Shown: positions 23,415 through 35,166 of the stretch, one piece after another | Position numbering within the stretch: the stretch's first letter is position 1 | Layout of the letters: each line of letters opens with the position of its first letter | Source: Onchidella celtica | Taxonomy: Eukaryota; Mollusca; Gastropoda; Systellommatophora; Onchidiidae | Reading direction: 5' to 3' | DNA length: 64,000 bases | Assembly (NCBI GenBank): GCA_963931925.1 | Contig: OZ007569.1 | Span: forward strand, 7,041,957-7,105,956 | Position numbers and translations under genes: made by a program | Notes under the pieces: model-generated | Database searches by the model: none | Seen by the model: the letters and a program-made list of their open reading frames with translations, nothing else | What the model was told of the DNA's origin: nothing

Positions 23415-24354
23415 TTTGAAGTGAAAACTGGTGTACGGCAAGGATGTGTGATGTCAACAATTTTGTTTAACCTCGTAATCGACTGGATTATGCGGAAAAC
23501 TACAGAGGATGCACCAAGAGGCATCAGATGGACACTCTTCGACAACCTAGAGGATTTGGACTTTGCGGATGACCTTGCGCTATTGTCACATAGTCACCAA
23601 CACATGCAAGATAAGACGCAGAGACTACATAATTTTGGATGCAAAGTAGGCCTTCGGATTAGCCAGAAGAAGACAGAGATTATGACCCTAAATGTAGACA
23701 CTCCAGCACCAGTGCAAGTAGATGACAAGAACCTCACCACGACGGACAAATTTAAATACCTTGGTAGCATTATCAGACCAGAGGGTGGCACAAAGGAGGA
23801 CATCCAAAGTAGGCTGGGAAATGCAAGGGCTGTCTTTCAAAGTATGAGCAACATCTGGAAATCGACACAATACGGCATCAACACCAAGATCAGACTGTAC
23901 CAAAGCTGTGTCCTATCCACACTCCTGTATGGATCAGAGTGTTGGCGAATGACAGAAGGTGACCTCGCCAAGTTGTCTTCCTTCCACACCACATGTCTTC
24001 GTAGGATTCTCCGCATTTTTTGGCCAAACAAGATTTCTAATCAGGAACTACTAAGGCGATGCAAGCAAGAAGAAATAGCCAACATCATCACGAAGAGACG
24101 ATGGAGATGGCTTGGACACGTGCTGCGAAAGGAAGCAAATTCTATAACCAAAACAGCACTTCAGTGGACACCGGAGGGACGGCGCAAGCGAGGCAGACCC
24201 AAGGCAACCTGGCGGAGAACAATCGAGGCAGAGATGAAATCCTTCAATCACTCATGGGGAACTCTCGCAAAGATGGCCCAGGACAGACAGGGCTGGAGAT
24301 CCTTTGTTGCTGCCCTAAGCACCAGTAGGTGCAACAGGAAATAGTAGTAGTAGT
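23415..24354 (+). mobile_element. 5'-truncated LINE (non-LTR retrotransposon) with exact TSD
   Basis: The insertion is flanked by perfect 12-bp target duplications AAAAAGGAATGG (23403-23414 and 24355-24366) and ends in a (TAG)n tail. It contains only the C-terminal part of the reverse transcriptase frame. 5' truncation, a target duplication and a microsatellite-like 3' tail are standard for LINE integration. Confidence 0.95.
23421..24344 (+). pseudogene. Reverse transcriptase C-terminal part (truncated LINE ORF)
   Basis: About 307 codons are open without a frameshift. GVRQGCVMSTILFN is the RT block before the catalytic site, FADDLALL (about residues 48-53) is the YxDD-type active site, and YLGS, LLYGSECW, RRWRWLGHVLRK and the ending QDRQGWRSFVAAL are typical of animal LINE RT C-termini. 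The endonuclease and the N-terminal RT blocks are missing because of 5' truncation, so it cannot encode a complete enzyme. The first codon is arbitrary. Confidence 0.93.
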
Positions 24355-24924
24355 AAAAAGGAATGGGGGACTGTGAGGGAAAACTCTCCTGGCTTTCCGT
24401 CTTTTGTTTTCCGATTTCACCCTTCGAAACGTTGTTTGTTTACACTGGTCCGTTTTCTGAATGAGAAACGATGCGCATCGTTTGTTTTGGTCATGTTCCG
24501 AAGGGGGAAATCGGAAAGCAAAAGACGGAAAGCCAGTAGAGTTCTTCCCACATCCCCCCCCCCCCCAATTCCTTTTTTTCTATTTATAAAACCTACCAGT
24601 GTAAACAGTCTTTAGAAAAGTGGACAAACTTGCACTTTGTCCGAGTGCATTGCTAGACAAACTTCCTGCCATCGCAATGATGCTGTCTCGTCAGGTCTCA
24701 ATTTGGCAAGTGCCAGTACAGTTACGCTAAGCCATGCCTGAAGCTATCATCATGCTATCTAGATTGCTGGGATTCCACAACGTAAGAACCTGTACACGAA
24801 CATGCCTCTATGATGAAACCTCCGCGCAGGTTTCAAGCTGCTGTCCGTGCACACTGACTTATACACGCAGAAATAAGTTCTGAACAACAAATTTGACATA
24901 TTATCTGCCCCAGCAAACCAGTAA

Positions 24925-25054
24925 AGCTGGGTTTTCATGTGTGCGGAAACGGATACGGCAAATGGAGTCGTAAAAGAATCCTTCAAGTAGCGAAATAGGA
25001 AGAATGTTTTCATCTGTATGGCAGCACTGTTTCCGTACACATGAAAACACGGCT
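24925..25054. mobile_element. Short MITE with TAA target duplication (130 bp)
   Basis: TAA at 24922-24924 and 25055-25057 flank ends AGCTGGGTTTTCATGTGTGC and, in complement, AGCCGTGTTTTCATGTGTAC. A three-base TWA duplication suggests the PIF/Harbinger group. There is no coding capacity. Confidence 0.75.
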
Positions 25055-25627
25055 TAAATAATAACATTCAAGCTACAGTTAGGAACAAATTTTAATAATG
25101 GGAAATGGGAAAAGAGAAAGAGTGACCGGTATCTTTGGATTTTTCCAGATACTTGCTTGTAGAATTATCGCGATGAGTCCTGCTTTCATTTTGCAATTTG
25201 CAGCTGATTCATTAATGCAATGATACCCCAATGGCCAGTGATAACTGACTGCTGCTAATCAAAAGGGTGGTTGAGAGATGTAGAATGTTTACTGTAAAAC
25301 TAATCAACTGAAAACTTTGTGGTAAATTATCCTTCGTGTCACCCTGTTGTTAAGCCTTGAAATGCTTGGACGGTAATATCATGAGGTGATTATTCCCAAT
25401 CCACTCTCTTGCTCCTTCTCTCTGTATTTCCTAATATTTTTATTCTTGAGATCCAACGTAACGAACCGCTGTGACTGACAACACCAAGTGTTCTCAGACT
25501 CCATCAAGGATGTTCATCCTTCCATTAACTGAGACTGAGATAAGATCGAACAGGTAGATATGCAAAATAATGGAACATATAGGCTTCCCCACCGATGCCA
25601 ATTTCCTGGATACTACTCAGGCAATTT

Positions 25628-25667
<40 letters not shown>

Positions 25668-25894
25668 GAGAGAGACAGACAGAGTTAGAGACACACAGAG
25701 AGAGAGAGAGAGGGGGGGGGCAGAGAGAGAGAGACGGAGAGACTCAGAGAGAGAGAGAGAGACAGGGAAAGACAGAGAGAGAGAGACACAGAGACACAGA
25801 GAGAGAGAGACAGAGAGACACACAGAGAGACAAACACACACACACACAGAGCGAGAGAGAGAAAGGAAGAAAGAGGAAAGATTGAGAGAGAGAG

Positions 25895-25934
<40 letters not shown>

Positions 25935-25935
25935 C
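25628..25935. repeat. GA / GACA / CA compound microsatellite
   Basis: Interrupted (GA)n with (GACA)n and a short (CA)n segment. Confidence 0.95.
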
Positions 25936-26036
25936 ACAAGCGAACTGTCATGCTAGATAAACAATCAATCTAAACCGAATGGTTACCCAGCTATAAAAGT
26001 CGGCTTTAGTAAATTCTAAAACTGTACGGCGTGTCA

Positions 26037-26571
26037 TAAGTATTGAATTACTAAACCCTGTCTTGTTCGCATGTAACTGCCAACCGAATACGCGGTGACT
26101 GCTTCACCACTGGGACGATTACGAACAGCTATCACAATAGTTCGCCTCACCACCTCCGGATAATCCCTATTACGTTAGGTAACCAATATAACCAGTGTTT
26201 GGCAGCAGGTGATGTACCGGTGGCCAATGTCCACCTAAATCTTTATCGTGGGACTTTCCGCCGGTCGGAAACCAGCGAGACGGTCCAGTTGTGTGAAGAA
26301 AGGCGAAGTGAGAGACTGTATTAGTTTACTCTTCACATGCAGCCCAGGATGAGCAGACAGGATCCAAGTTCGACCCAGTGCCTTTGGGTGATATCAAGCC
26401 TGTTCGGCCCAAAACCCCTCTTTGACAAACCATTTGAGTCAGCACCATCATTAAAATTTCACCGACATCACATAGTACACCATTTTATAATAGCAAATAC
26501 TTACGCCCTTGTATGATCATTTCTATAGCCCAAAACGCGAACTAGACAGGGTTTAGTAATTCAATACTTTT
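26037..26571. mobile_element. MITE-like element with ~35-bp TIR
   Basis: AGTATTGAATTACTAAACCC (from 26039) and its complement (ending at about 26569) form long inverted repeats that continue through CTGTC and GTTCGC. The roughly 470-bp interior has no convincing reading frame. The superfamily is unassigned and a target duplication is unclear. Confidence 0.82.
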
Positions 26572-27078
26572 GATAACCCGCATATTTTTTATTTAGTTTC
26601 TTGCTGTCTGTGCTATATCAAGATTATACAGTCGCGTCACCAGTCTTTTACATTATGACACACAACAAAATCATGCTGTGTGGAGAATTCTTTAGCAGCC
26701 TCAATGACAATGCTGTCATACCGCACAATAAACTGTTTTTAACGCTGACAAATGCGTATCTTTTAGAACAAAAAGAAGAAGACCCACATAACAATGGCAT
26801 AACAACAAAGAAGAAAGACTTTTAAAAACAACGACGGGGAATGCCAAAAAAGAAACAAGAACAAAGAACAAAAAAGAACCAGAAAATGCGAGTTGTCAAT
26901 GCCCCGAGCAACGATCTTCAGAAAACAAGAGTCTTCAACCAACCACATCAAAATGTCTATTATTGTGCTATCTAGAGGAATTCTGGCCCCCCCCCCCCTC
27001 CTCCAAAATACACACACGCCAAAGTGATATAAATTTATGTCAGGTCAACTTTATCATTCTTCGGGCTTAAATCTACGG

Positions 27079-27288
27079 AACCCTTTGAATACTGACGCGG
27101 TGAAAGCTGGATTTTTCCAAGTCCAGTTTATATTAAAATTCATGTATTTCAGTTATTTTCAATGGTAAAAATTGAATCTTAGTCAGGCTAATGATCTGTA
27201 TTGAAGAGCCAGTAATAAAGGAACAAAACCTGTAACTAATGCAGCAGTATAGAGTTTACAGCAATGCTGTTTCAGTACTGAAAGGGTA
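27079..27288. mobile_element. MITE family 2, copy 2 (inverted, degenerate)
   Basis: The left end CCCTTTGAATACTGACGC and the right-end complement CCCTTTCAGTACTGAAAC correspond to the two ends of 9989-10201 in reverse order. The flanking TTAA is mutated. Confidence 0.7.
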
Positions 27289-28269
27289 AAGGGCGGCAAC
27301 AAGACCACAATCGCTTTTCAATGCAAACGAAAGCCCTCCCAGTGGCAGGCACAGTTACGACAAACAGTTCACTGCCGCCTGGATCCTGCTGCTGATATGT
27401 CAACGATTCCCCGGAATTATGACTTGTCTTGTCCATAGGAACTGTTCATTCCCATGACATTGACAAATATCTAAGAGTCTGACGGGTTCTGAATCGTCCC
27501 CAACTCCCGATCCCACACAGACACCCACACTATCATAAACAAATACAGGTCGGTACCTGAGATAAAAAACATAACGTCTCAGTTAAACAGCAAGGAACTT
27601 GATGTGTTCAGAAATAATGCAAAGGTGATTAATTTATTCAACTCCGTCGAGCCGCTTGCATAAATTCATGCGTAGATTGAAAACTTGCCAAAATCGATTT
27701 GCAAAATGTATCGATTACAATAAAGGCATTTAAGACAGATTAGTGAATCCTGTTCAGCCAAATGTCTTTAGCCCATGCGCACAGTCATAGAAACAGTTGG
27801 AGCTTTTGTTAATGTCACAATGACCGAAATATCAGACAAGATAAAGAAGATCAGATATCTGTATCTATCTGGCCTTCTCCGGCTTCCATACTTGCACCTA
27901 CATTACCTTTTAATTTCAACGTCTATCTGCCCGGTCTTTAATACTGATGTGTACATCGTACAATAGAACCTTTCGTTTACAGTGAGAATCCCTATTGAAC
28001 TGCCGAACATTTAAAATCAAAAGCTCCTATTTCAGATGGCACTAGCCCACATACAGACTATTTGCCATTGCTCAAGGGGTTTGAACAACTTCGTCTTGCA
28101 CTAGCGTCGAAAGCTTAAGCTTTGTCTAATCTGAGTCGAGACCTCAGTTGTAAGTACGGGCATGTACTTTAATCCAGTTGACTGAAGCAGAAACAGCCGT
28201 GGCAAAAGAGTTAACGTTCTCTTGCGCCCTTGGCGTTTGTGTATAGACTAATCTACAGACAGACAAACA

Positions 28270-28690
<421 letters not shown>

Positions 28691-29125
28691 CGTAGGAAAA
28701 GAAAGCTAGATCAAGAAAACACAGCTTGGCAAACTGCCAGACTCCCTTGGACCCCCCGGACCAATGACTTGTCAGTCCATGCGTGTAACAAACTGTGTCC
28801 ACAGGCTTCCGCTTGACTTCCCACAGAAACTGATGTCAGTCAACGCCGTTCATGGCGTGGACAAACTTTACCCCCATGACTTGATTCCAGTAAACACTCC
28901 AAACAACCATGATAGCAAGTTAGACCGTCTACGAAGCTCTCTTTAAATGTACCCTTAAACATTAATTTTTAAAAATTTAATTAATTTACGTTTTCTAACC
29001 AGTGACAATGATTCGTGCCCCAGTCATTTATTTATCTGGGCCAACAATAGAACAAGTAAATCTGAGAAAGAAAAGGCAAAAAAAAACCAAAGAAACCGCT
29101 GTAAGTGCCGTATATGTAACATTGA

Positions 29126-29183
29126 CAAAATCAGAGAGAGAGAAGAGGGAGAAGAGGGGTGTAGAGAGAGAGAGGGAGAGAGG

Positions 29184-29281
<98 letters not shown>
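29126..29281. repeat. (GA)n then (GACA)n microsatellite
   Basis: Nearly pure GA of about 90 bp ending in GACAGACA. Confidence 0.95.
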
Positions 29282-30111
29282 GAACAACCTCCATTTTCTC
29301 TCCCTGATTTTATTTGATTTTTATACTGCTCTATTCTTCCTCGTCCACCTGAAATAGTGAACTCGGGTTTACCTTTAAGCGTACCTGGCCTAGTAGAGCG
29401 CAAGTCTGCACGGGCGGACACACGCGTTTGTTGTGTAGCCCAATCTCTTTCAGTTTCCGCGAGCTGATCCCATCTCTGATCTTGTGCAATATGTAGACCA
29501 AAAATCGCACGCGCTGTTTGCTTTTCTTCCCTTTTCTCTCTCCCACCCCCCCCCCCATTCCTTTTCAGACGCTGCTCTCCATGCAAGATACTTGAAAGCT
29601 TTCAACACATGCCAAATTTCTTTCTACAAAATATTTTATTTTTTTTGTCTTTTTGTTTGTTTGTTTTGTCTTTAAATTTTAATTACGAAACTTTTTTTTT
29701 CTTCTCGTTATGGGGAAAAACAGGTGAATTATCATTTCAAAGAAACTCAGGGACACCTTAACTTTCTGTACCTGATCCTACCGGTCTTTTCACCCCCCCC
29801 CCCCCAATAAAAAATTAAAAAATTACGAGACTATCACGACCTGGCCTGGAAGTTTTTCATCAGTTCGATTTCCTGCAGTTAGTATACGACACCCGCCATT
29901 GCTACTTTGCCAGGATGCAGCTCTGTTTGCAGTATATTTACAGGTCCTGGGTGTTTTCGGTAAAGTGACATCGGAACCTTATAACTTGTACAAATAAATG
30001 TAAATAACAAACGCAATACACTGAGTTTTTTTTTTCATTCATGACTAATAGCTGTTTCCTTCAAGAATTATGTCCCTGGTTTGAAAATGGTTTTTGACAG
30101 TGGTATCCGGA

Positions 30112-30452
30112 AACGGCTGAGGAATTATGAAAATACCATGGACAGAGAGAAAATCCAATGCTGGGACAGGTTATCGAAATGGCAGGGTACAAACGATCCC
30201 TAATAAGGACAATCAGAAAGAGACAAGTGAAATTCCTGGGACATATAATATGGAGAATGGGATCTAGAAACAAGTGCTATGCGGTAAAATAGAGGGGCGG
30301 AGAAGCAGAGGACGACAAAGAACTACATACATTGACAGCCTCAACAACTATGCCACCAAAAAGTCGATAAGCAACACCGAGCTGATAAGAATGACTGACA
30401 ACAGAGAAGCCTGGCGTGCCATGGTCGTCGATGTCTGCCTCCAGACCTGACA
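30112..30452 (+). pseudogene. LINE remnant: reverse transcriptase C-terminus
   Basis: With at least one frameshift the plus strand reads KIPWTERKSN, then GYKRSLIRTIRKRQVKFLGH, then SRGRQRTTYIDSLNNYATKK and ends REAWRAMVVDVCLQT before a stop. These are characteristic of the C-terminal end of LINE reverse transcriptases, of a lineage different from the copies at 23415 and 33115. A TAG at the end of the first segment marks where the frame is broken. Only about 340 bp survive. Confidence 0.85.
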
Positions 30453-31383
30453 CTTGAAGAAGACGAAGATCCGGAAACGACAATCTCTTTGAGTATCGTG
30501 CCTCTCCTCGGTGAGAAGCAACTAACACTATCTTTCTGATGGCTGCTTTTTCGTGAGACGCAGCTAATACCACTGCCTGCAAGGCCCCCCCCCCCTCCCC
30601 CAACTTAACTATAAGCAGTGCCATTATTTGCAATACGTAGGGGGAATTTTAATATAAATCTGATGTCTTAAAATTTAAAAAAAAAAAAACCCAACTGCCA
30701 CCAGGAATGTTGAGTTGGGAAACGGCACACTGGCCGTATAAACTCATGACTTAATGACGTTCGAATGAATCAGATTACCGAATCTAATCGAGCTTGTTAC
30801 ACTTGTTCACAAGCACGCTTGTTCCGTTTGGTTCAGTGGTGGAGCCCATTAGCACTTCAAGAACTCCCGCATTTATACCAGTGTGTCACTGCTCTAGTCT
30901 AAGTGCATACCATAGCATTCAGCAGCAACAAACATCACAGACTATGTATAAGCAAAGACACTAGAAACAATAAGATGCGACAGCCGGCGCGTTTAGCATG
31001 CATAGATTTCGCACCGCCACCTAGTGGCGAATCCGCGGATGTCATGAACAAAGCCGTATTTTACAAAGCCAAATAGGGAAAATACTGAATTTTGTTCACT
31101 GTACAGCTACCGTTGCAGGCCTTGATTTTTTTGACGTCACCTATATTGAAATTTTAACTTCAATCGCTGTGGGGAAAACTGGCAATTTTTTTTTTTCAGT
31201 GGCAGTCGCATCGTTACAAATTTACATAATTAATTTATCATTATATCAAACATTCTTTTCGTGCAATGCGCCATGAGCCCCGCCCCCGATCAGCGCGCAA
31301 ATCATGTGCATGATTTTCTTAGGGGTGCGACGAAGGGAGTGTCTCATCTTGTCGTGTCTAGTACCTTTGGTAAAAAAACTCAC

Positions 31384-31504
31384 CTCGCCAGTAATCAGGT
31401 GCTTCCCGTCGCGCGAAAAGGCAAGAGCAGTAATGGTTTTCTTCGTCGCGTTGAAAATGTGGGACTGCTTGTTCCGCCTTGGGTTGAACAGGACCACCAC
31501 ACAT
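31384..31504 (-). CDS. MAPKBP1: MAPKBP1/WDR62-like exon A (most 5' exon found)
   Basis: This 121-nt exon encodes 40 residues beginning [13 protein letters not shown] and ending ITGE, after one leading base that completes a split codon. In relatives a glycine precedes CVVV, which fits an upstream exon ending in GG. The middle, [18 protein letters not shown], is a typical WD40 strand pattern and is very conserved in MAPKBP1 and WDR62. The acceptor reads ctacag (31505-31510 on plus) and the donor is gtgagt (31378-31383). The next exon begins exactly where the family alignment continues. No upstream partner exon was recognised. Confidence 0.93.
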
Positions 31505-32101
31505 CTGTAGACAAAACAATGGGATCAGATAATAGATGTTAAAACTGTTGAGAACAAAGTCACCATAATTGCGAATAGAGGTGTTTCAGCAAAGACAGTT
31601 CGGGTAATGGTGTCTAGATTCATGTCTGGAAATGTCAAACTGCAATGTGTATGTTTTGTTAGAGATAAATGGGTAAGGACAACTGCCCCTATCGCAGCAC
31701 TTTACTCAGAAATAGTTATTTCCAGGCAATATAAACAACACTACCCTAATCCTTACCCTGATCCATGTTACGAGTATCTATGAAATGCAGTAACAGATAC
31801 GAACAAGAAACTTCTGAAACTTCAAAAAATGGATACTGATCAACTAAATGCAAAATTATAAATATTTATAATGCAAATTTAATCAGATGCAGATTAAAAG
31901 TGTTCAAAACGTGAGCATTTGGGCTCCAGTTGACTTGTCTGGGTTAAATATTTCACCGGCTACCAGGGAGTTAAAATGTTAGAAGATTCAAGAAAAATGT
32001 CATATGTACGACAAGGGTCATATGGCGAACAAATGGTTCATTGTTGTGAACAAGTGAGTGAACGAACATGTGGAGAAACTGATGGTATAAATGACTGAGT
32101 A

Positions 32102-32153
<52 letters not shown>

Positions 32154-33110
32154 AACAAACAAACAAACAAACAAAAAAATCAGGTCTGTTTTCTCTTTCT
32201 TTTTCATAACGCAATACCACAAGTTAAAGATGATAATAATATAATAACGAGGACAGCGATTTTTCTTTTCGGTAAGAACAATCACTTGCTGTGATGGAGC
32301 AACGTGACCCTGACACCTGTATAAATAGATAAATAGGTCATTATGAAATGTAATTTTTAAAAAAACATGCGTATGTATAATTGTGGGTAGAGGACCATCT
32401 GTCCACATCATGGGCGTATTCTCCCCGTTCACTACCAATGACTGCCATTAATTTATGGTCAAAGGAGAACAAGCGATAAATACAACCATGATAAATACAA
32501 CAAAAAGCAATCTCAAGTTCTTTAGTTGTTTGACCATTATAACTCCTTTTCTCTCCCTCCTCCCCCCCCTCCCCCCTCCGCCCCCTCCCCTCAGTTTACA
32601 AACGTGTACATTGAAACGACGACAAAGGCGTGATAGTCTAGACTGTCTTTAAACCCAAGCGTCTTTACCATTCTGAACCCTGCTCTACGTGCGAGTGTTT
32701 TTCTTGAATCTTGTAACAGGAGATCCATTTATCTCGAACATGTCACAACTGGAGCCCCAAATGCTGTAGTTTTGAACACAACACGTTTGAATCTCCATCT
32801 ACAGTGAACCACCACCAATCCCCTCTTTCCCAGTTTGTTTGTTTTTTTCTTTCTTTCCGCCGTCTTTCTTTCTCCTCCAGCTGACAACAGAGTTGGGGAA
32901 TTTAAAAAAAAAAAAAGAGTAGATAACAACAACATCAATCACTCAAAAGAAAATAATGTACACAATGAGCCACGCCCCCCCCCCCCCCTCCATGGAAAAC
33001 TCCCCCGTTTTTCGAGTGTGTACGTGTGTATGGTGTACATAATATGCTCAACAGCTTGTGTTTTTTAGAACATGCCTGAATATCTGTTACCCTTTCTTGT
33101 CACCCCCACT
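31505..33110. other. Region upstream of exon A, no gene seen
   Basis: Apart from the CA/CAAA array at 32105-32175 and C- or T-rich patches there is no recognisable feature. No exon continuing the MAPKBP1-like gene was found. Confidence 0.5.
32105..32175. repeat. (CA)n followed by (CAAA)n
   Basis: About 22 CA repeats, then about 6 CAAA units. Confidence 0.95.
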
Positions 33111-33783
33111 GTCTTGTGGGTCATCTCGGGAGAGAGGAAGACTAGGGGAAGGTAACCCTGAATACAAATACCACACTGCCTTGTGTGTTGCTATGATAGC
33201 AAAGGCTATGGGAGTAAACCCAGACAGAAAATCAGGAGTGGAGACCCGAAGGTGGTTGTCAGGGAGAACTGCATCAAACTGGCTTCCAGCATCTCCTGCA
33301 GCCGGACTAGTTCCAAATGTATTGACCTGGTCTCTCCCTTGGGTTTAACTAGAATGGCAGAGAGAGGGGTGGTGCCTCTGGGCAAAGCACCATCTCTTAA
33401 AAATAGCCCAGGCAAGGCAGCAAAACGAGGAGGCGTTTGCTCGGGCTTGGCAAGCGTCTGTCTCTCCTCTATAAGCCCACCCATTTCCGATTTGGAGAGG
33501 ACACTCCAGCCATCCGTTACGGATGGGCACAACACGGGAGGTGGCAGTTACCGGTGATAAGCTCAATCCATTTGGCGTACGGTGGGAGCGGCTTTTCAGC
33601 TGCATTGATCAACTACCGCCCGCCGTAACCTGGGCAGCCCCCAGGCAGTTGGGTGTTGTTCCGCCACGTCAGCCTGCTTCATAAGGTGGTTGGAGCTAGA
33701 CCAAAAGTCAAAAAGCTGACGTAAAGTGTGCACCTGGCAAAAACAGAAAAATACTAAAACTTGGTACCTGGAACGTCAGAACA

Positions 33784-35121
33784 ATGCGCCCAGGCTTGCA
33801 ACAGCAAGATCTCACTAATATTGACTCCATCAGGAAATCCCAAATTATTGATCGAGAACTTCAGCTACTAAACATCGACATCGCTGCCCTTCAAGAAACT
33901 CGACTTCCCGACTCCGGGTCAGTCAAAGAAGAAAACTACACCTTCTTCTGGCAGGGCCTTAGCAGCGAACAGCCGAGAATCCACGGCGTGGGCTTCGCCG
34001 TAAAAAACTCCCTTATCAATTCGATCGCAACTCCAATTGGAGTGTCAGAACGCATCATGACACTCAGACTGAACACCCGGTCTGGTTTTACCAACATTAT
34101 CTGTGTCTATGCCCCAACACTTACCTCCTCTGACGAAACCAAAGACATTTTCTACGAGGCATTGCAGAGGACTCTCCACAACATCCCTCTCACCGAAGGC
34201 CTGCTAATTCTGGGTGACTTTAACGCTCGAGTGGGAGCAGATCACTCCGCATGGCCAAAGTGCATTGGGCACTTCGGCATTGGCAACATCAACGAAAACG
34301 GGCAGCGCCTTCTGGAGCTATGCTCCGTAAACTCATTATGTGTTACAAACACGTACTTTGACCTTAAGAGATGCCAAAGAACATCATGGCGCCATCCCAG
34401 GTCTGGCCATTGGCATCAATTAGATCTTATTCTCTCAAGGAGGAAGAGTTTGGGCTGTATAAAAATAACTCGTTCCCTCCACAGTGCTGACTGTGACACC
34501 GACCATGCACTGGTAGTCAGCAAAATCAAAATTTCGGCCAAGAAAATATACAGATCAAAAGCCCCTTCAATCCCTAAGATCAATGTAACAGCAATCAGAG
34601 ATGAATCAAATAGAAAGTCATTTGAAAAGTTATTTGCTGAAAGCATGGATAATGTCACCCAATGTGACTCGGTAGATGAAACATGGAACACTCTCAGTTC
34701 AAAAATTCATGACTGTGCCATCAAGTCTTTTGGACAGCATAAAGTTTCAAACAACGACTGGGTAGCCCAGAACAGCGAAATTCTCCTACCTCTCATTGAG
34801 CAAAAGAAATCTGCTTTCAATGAGTATAACAAAAATTGCAATCAGAGTACAAAAACTTGTTTGAAAAATGCAAAAGCTAAACTTCAGCTGGAGGTAAGAC
34901 GTTGCGCCAACAAATACTGGACAGACTTGTGTAACAGCATACAAGAGGCAAATGAAAAGGGAGATATGAAAACCGCCTTTAGTCAGATGAAAGTAGCCCT
35001 TGGGCCAATCATCACCAAAAGCGCCCCACTTAAGTCTGTAAATGGTGAACCCATCACAGATATAAATGAACAACTGAATAGGTGGGTAGAGCATTACTCT
35101 CTGTTGTATTCAACTGAGTAA
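33784..35121 (+). CDS. LINE ORF, part 1: apurinic-type endonuclease domain
   Basis: 445 codons from the first ATG, but the conserved domain begins before it: LGTWNVRT is encoded in frame at 33757-33780 and the frame is open from about 33700, so translation may start upstream or at a non-ATG codon. Endonuclease motifs in order: WNVR, LQETRLP, VYAPT, LGDFNAR, and TDHALV near the end of the domain. A linker follows, ending at TAA (35119-35121). The same frame resumes directly, so this stop separates endonuclease from reverse transcriptase. The enzyme nicks target DNA for target-primed reverse transcription. Confidence 0.9.
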   Translation: MRPGLQQQDLTNIDSIRKSQIIDRELQLLNIDIAALQETRLPDSGSVKEENYTFFWQGLSSEQPRIHGVGFAVKNSLINSIATPIGVSERIMTLRLNTRSGFTNIICVYAPTLTSSDETKDIFYEALQRTLHNIPLTEGLLILGDFNARVGADHSAWPKCIGHFGIGNINENGQRLLELCSVNSLCVTNTYFDLKRCQRTSWRHPRSGHWHQLDLILSRRKSLGCIKITRSLHSADCDTDHALVVSKIKISAKKIYRSKAPSIPKINVTAIRDESNRKSFEKLFAESMDNVTQCDSVDETWNTLSSKIHDCAIKSFGQHKVSNNDWVAQNSEILLPLIEQKKSAFNEYNKNCNQSTKTCLKNAKAKLQLEVRRCANKYWTDLCNSIQEANEKGDMKTAFSQMKVALGPIITKSAPLKSVNGEPITDINEQLNRWVEHYSLLYSTE

Positions 35122-35166
35122 AATATTCCACCAGATTTTGAGGAACACCTCCAAAAACTGCCAATA

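Larger units (their letters stand above)
23368..24612. mobile_element. Foldback (palindromic) DNA element split by a LINE
   Basis: Left end CCTGTTTACACTGGTAGGTT (from about 23372) matches the complement of the right end at 24588-24609. Without the inserted LINE (23415-24354 plus one target duplication) the element is about 290 bp, and the two halves are largely complementary, for example GGCTTTCCGTCTTTTG at about 24396 and its complement at about 24520. It should fold into one long hairpin. Confidence 0.85.
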
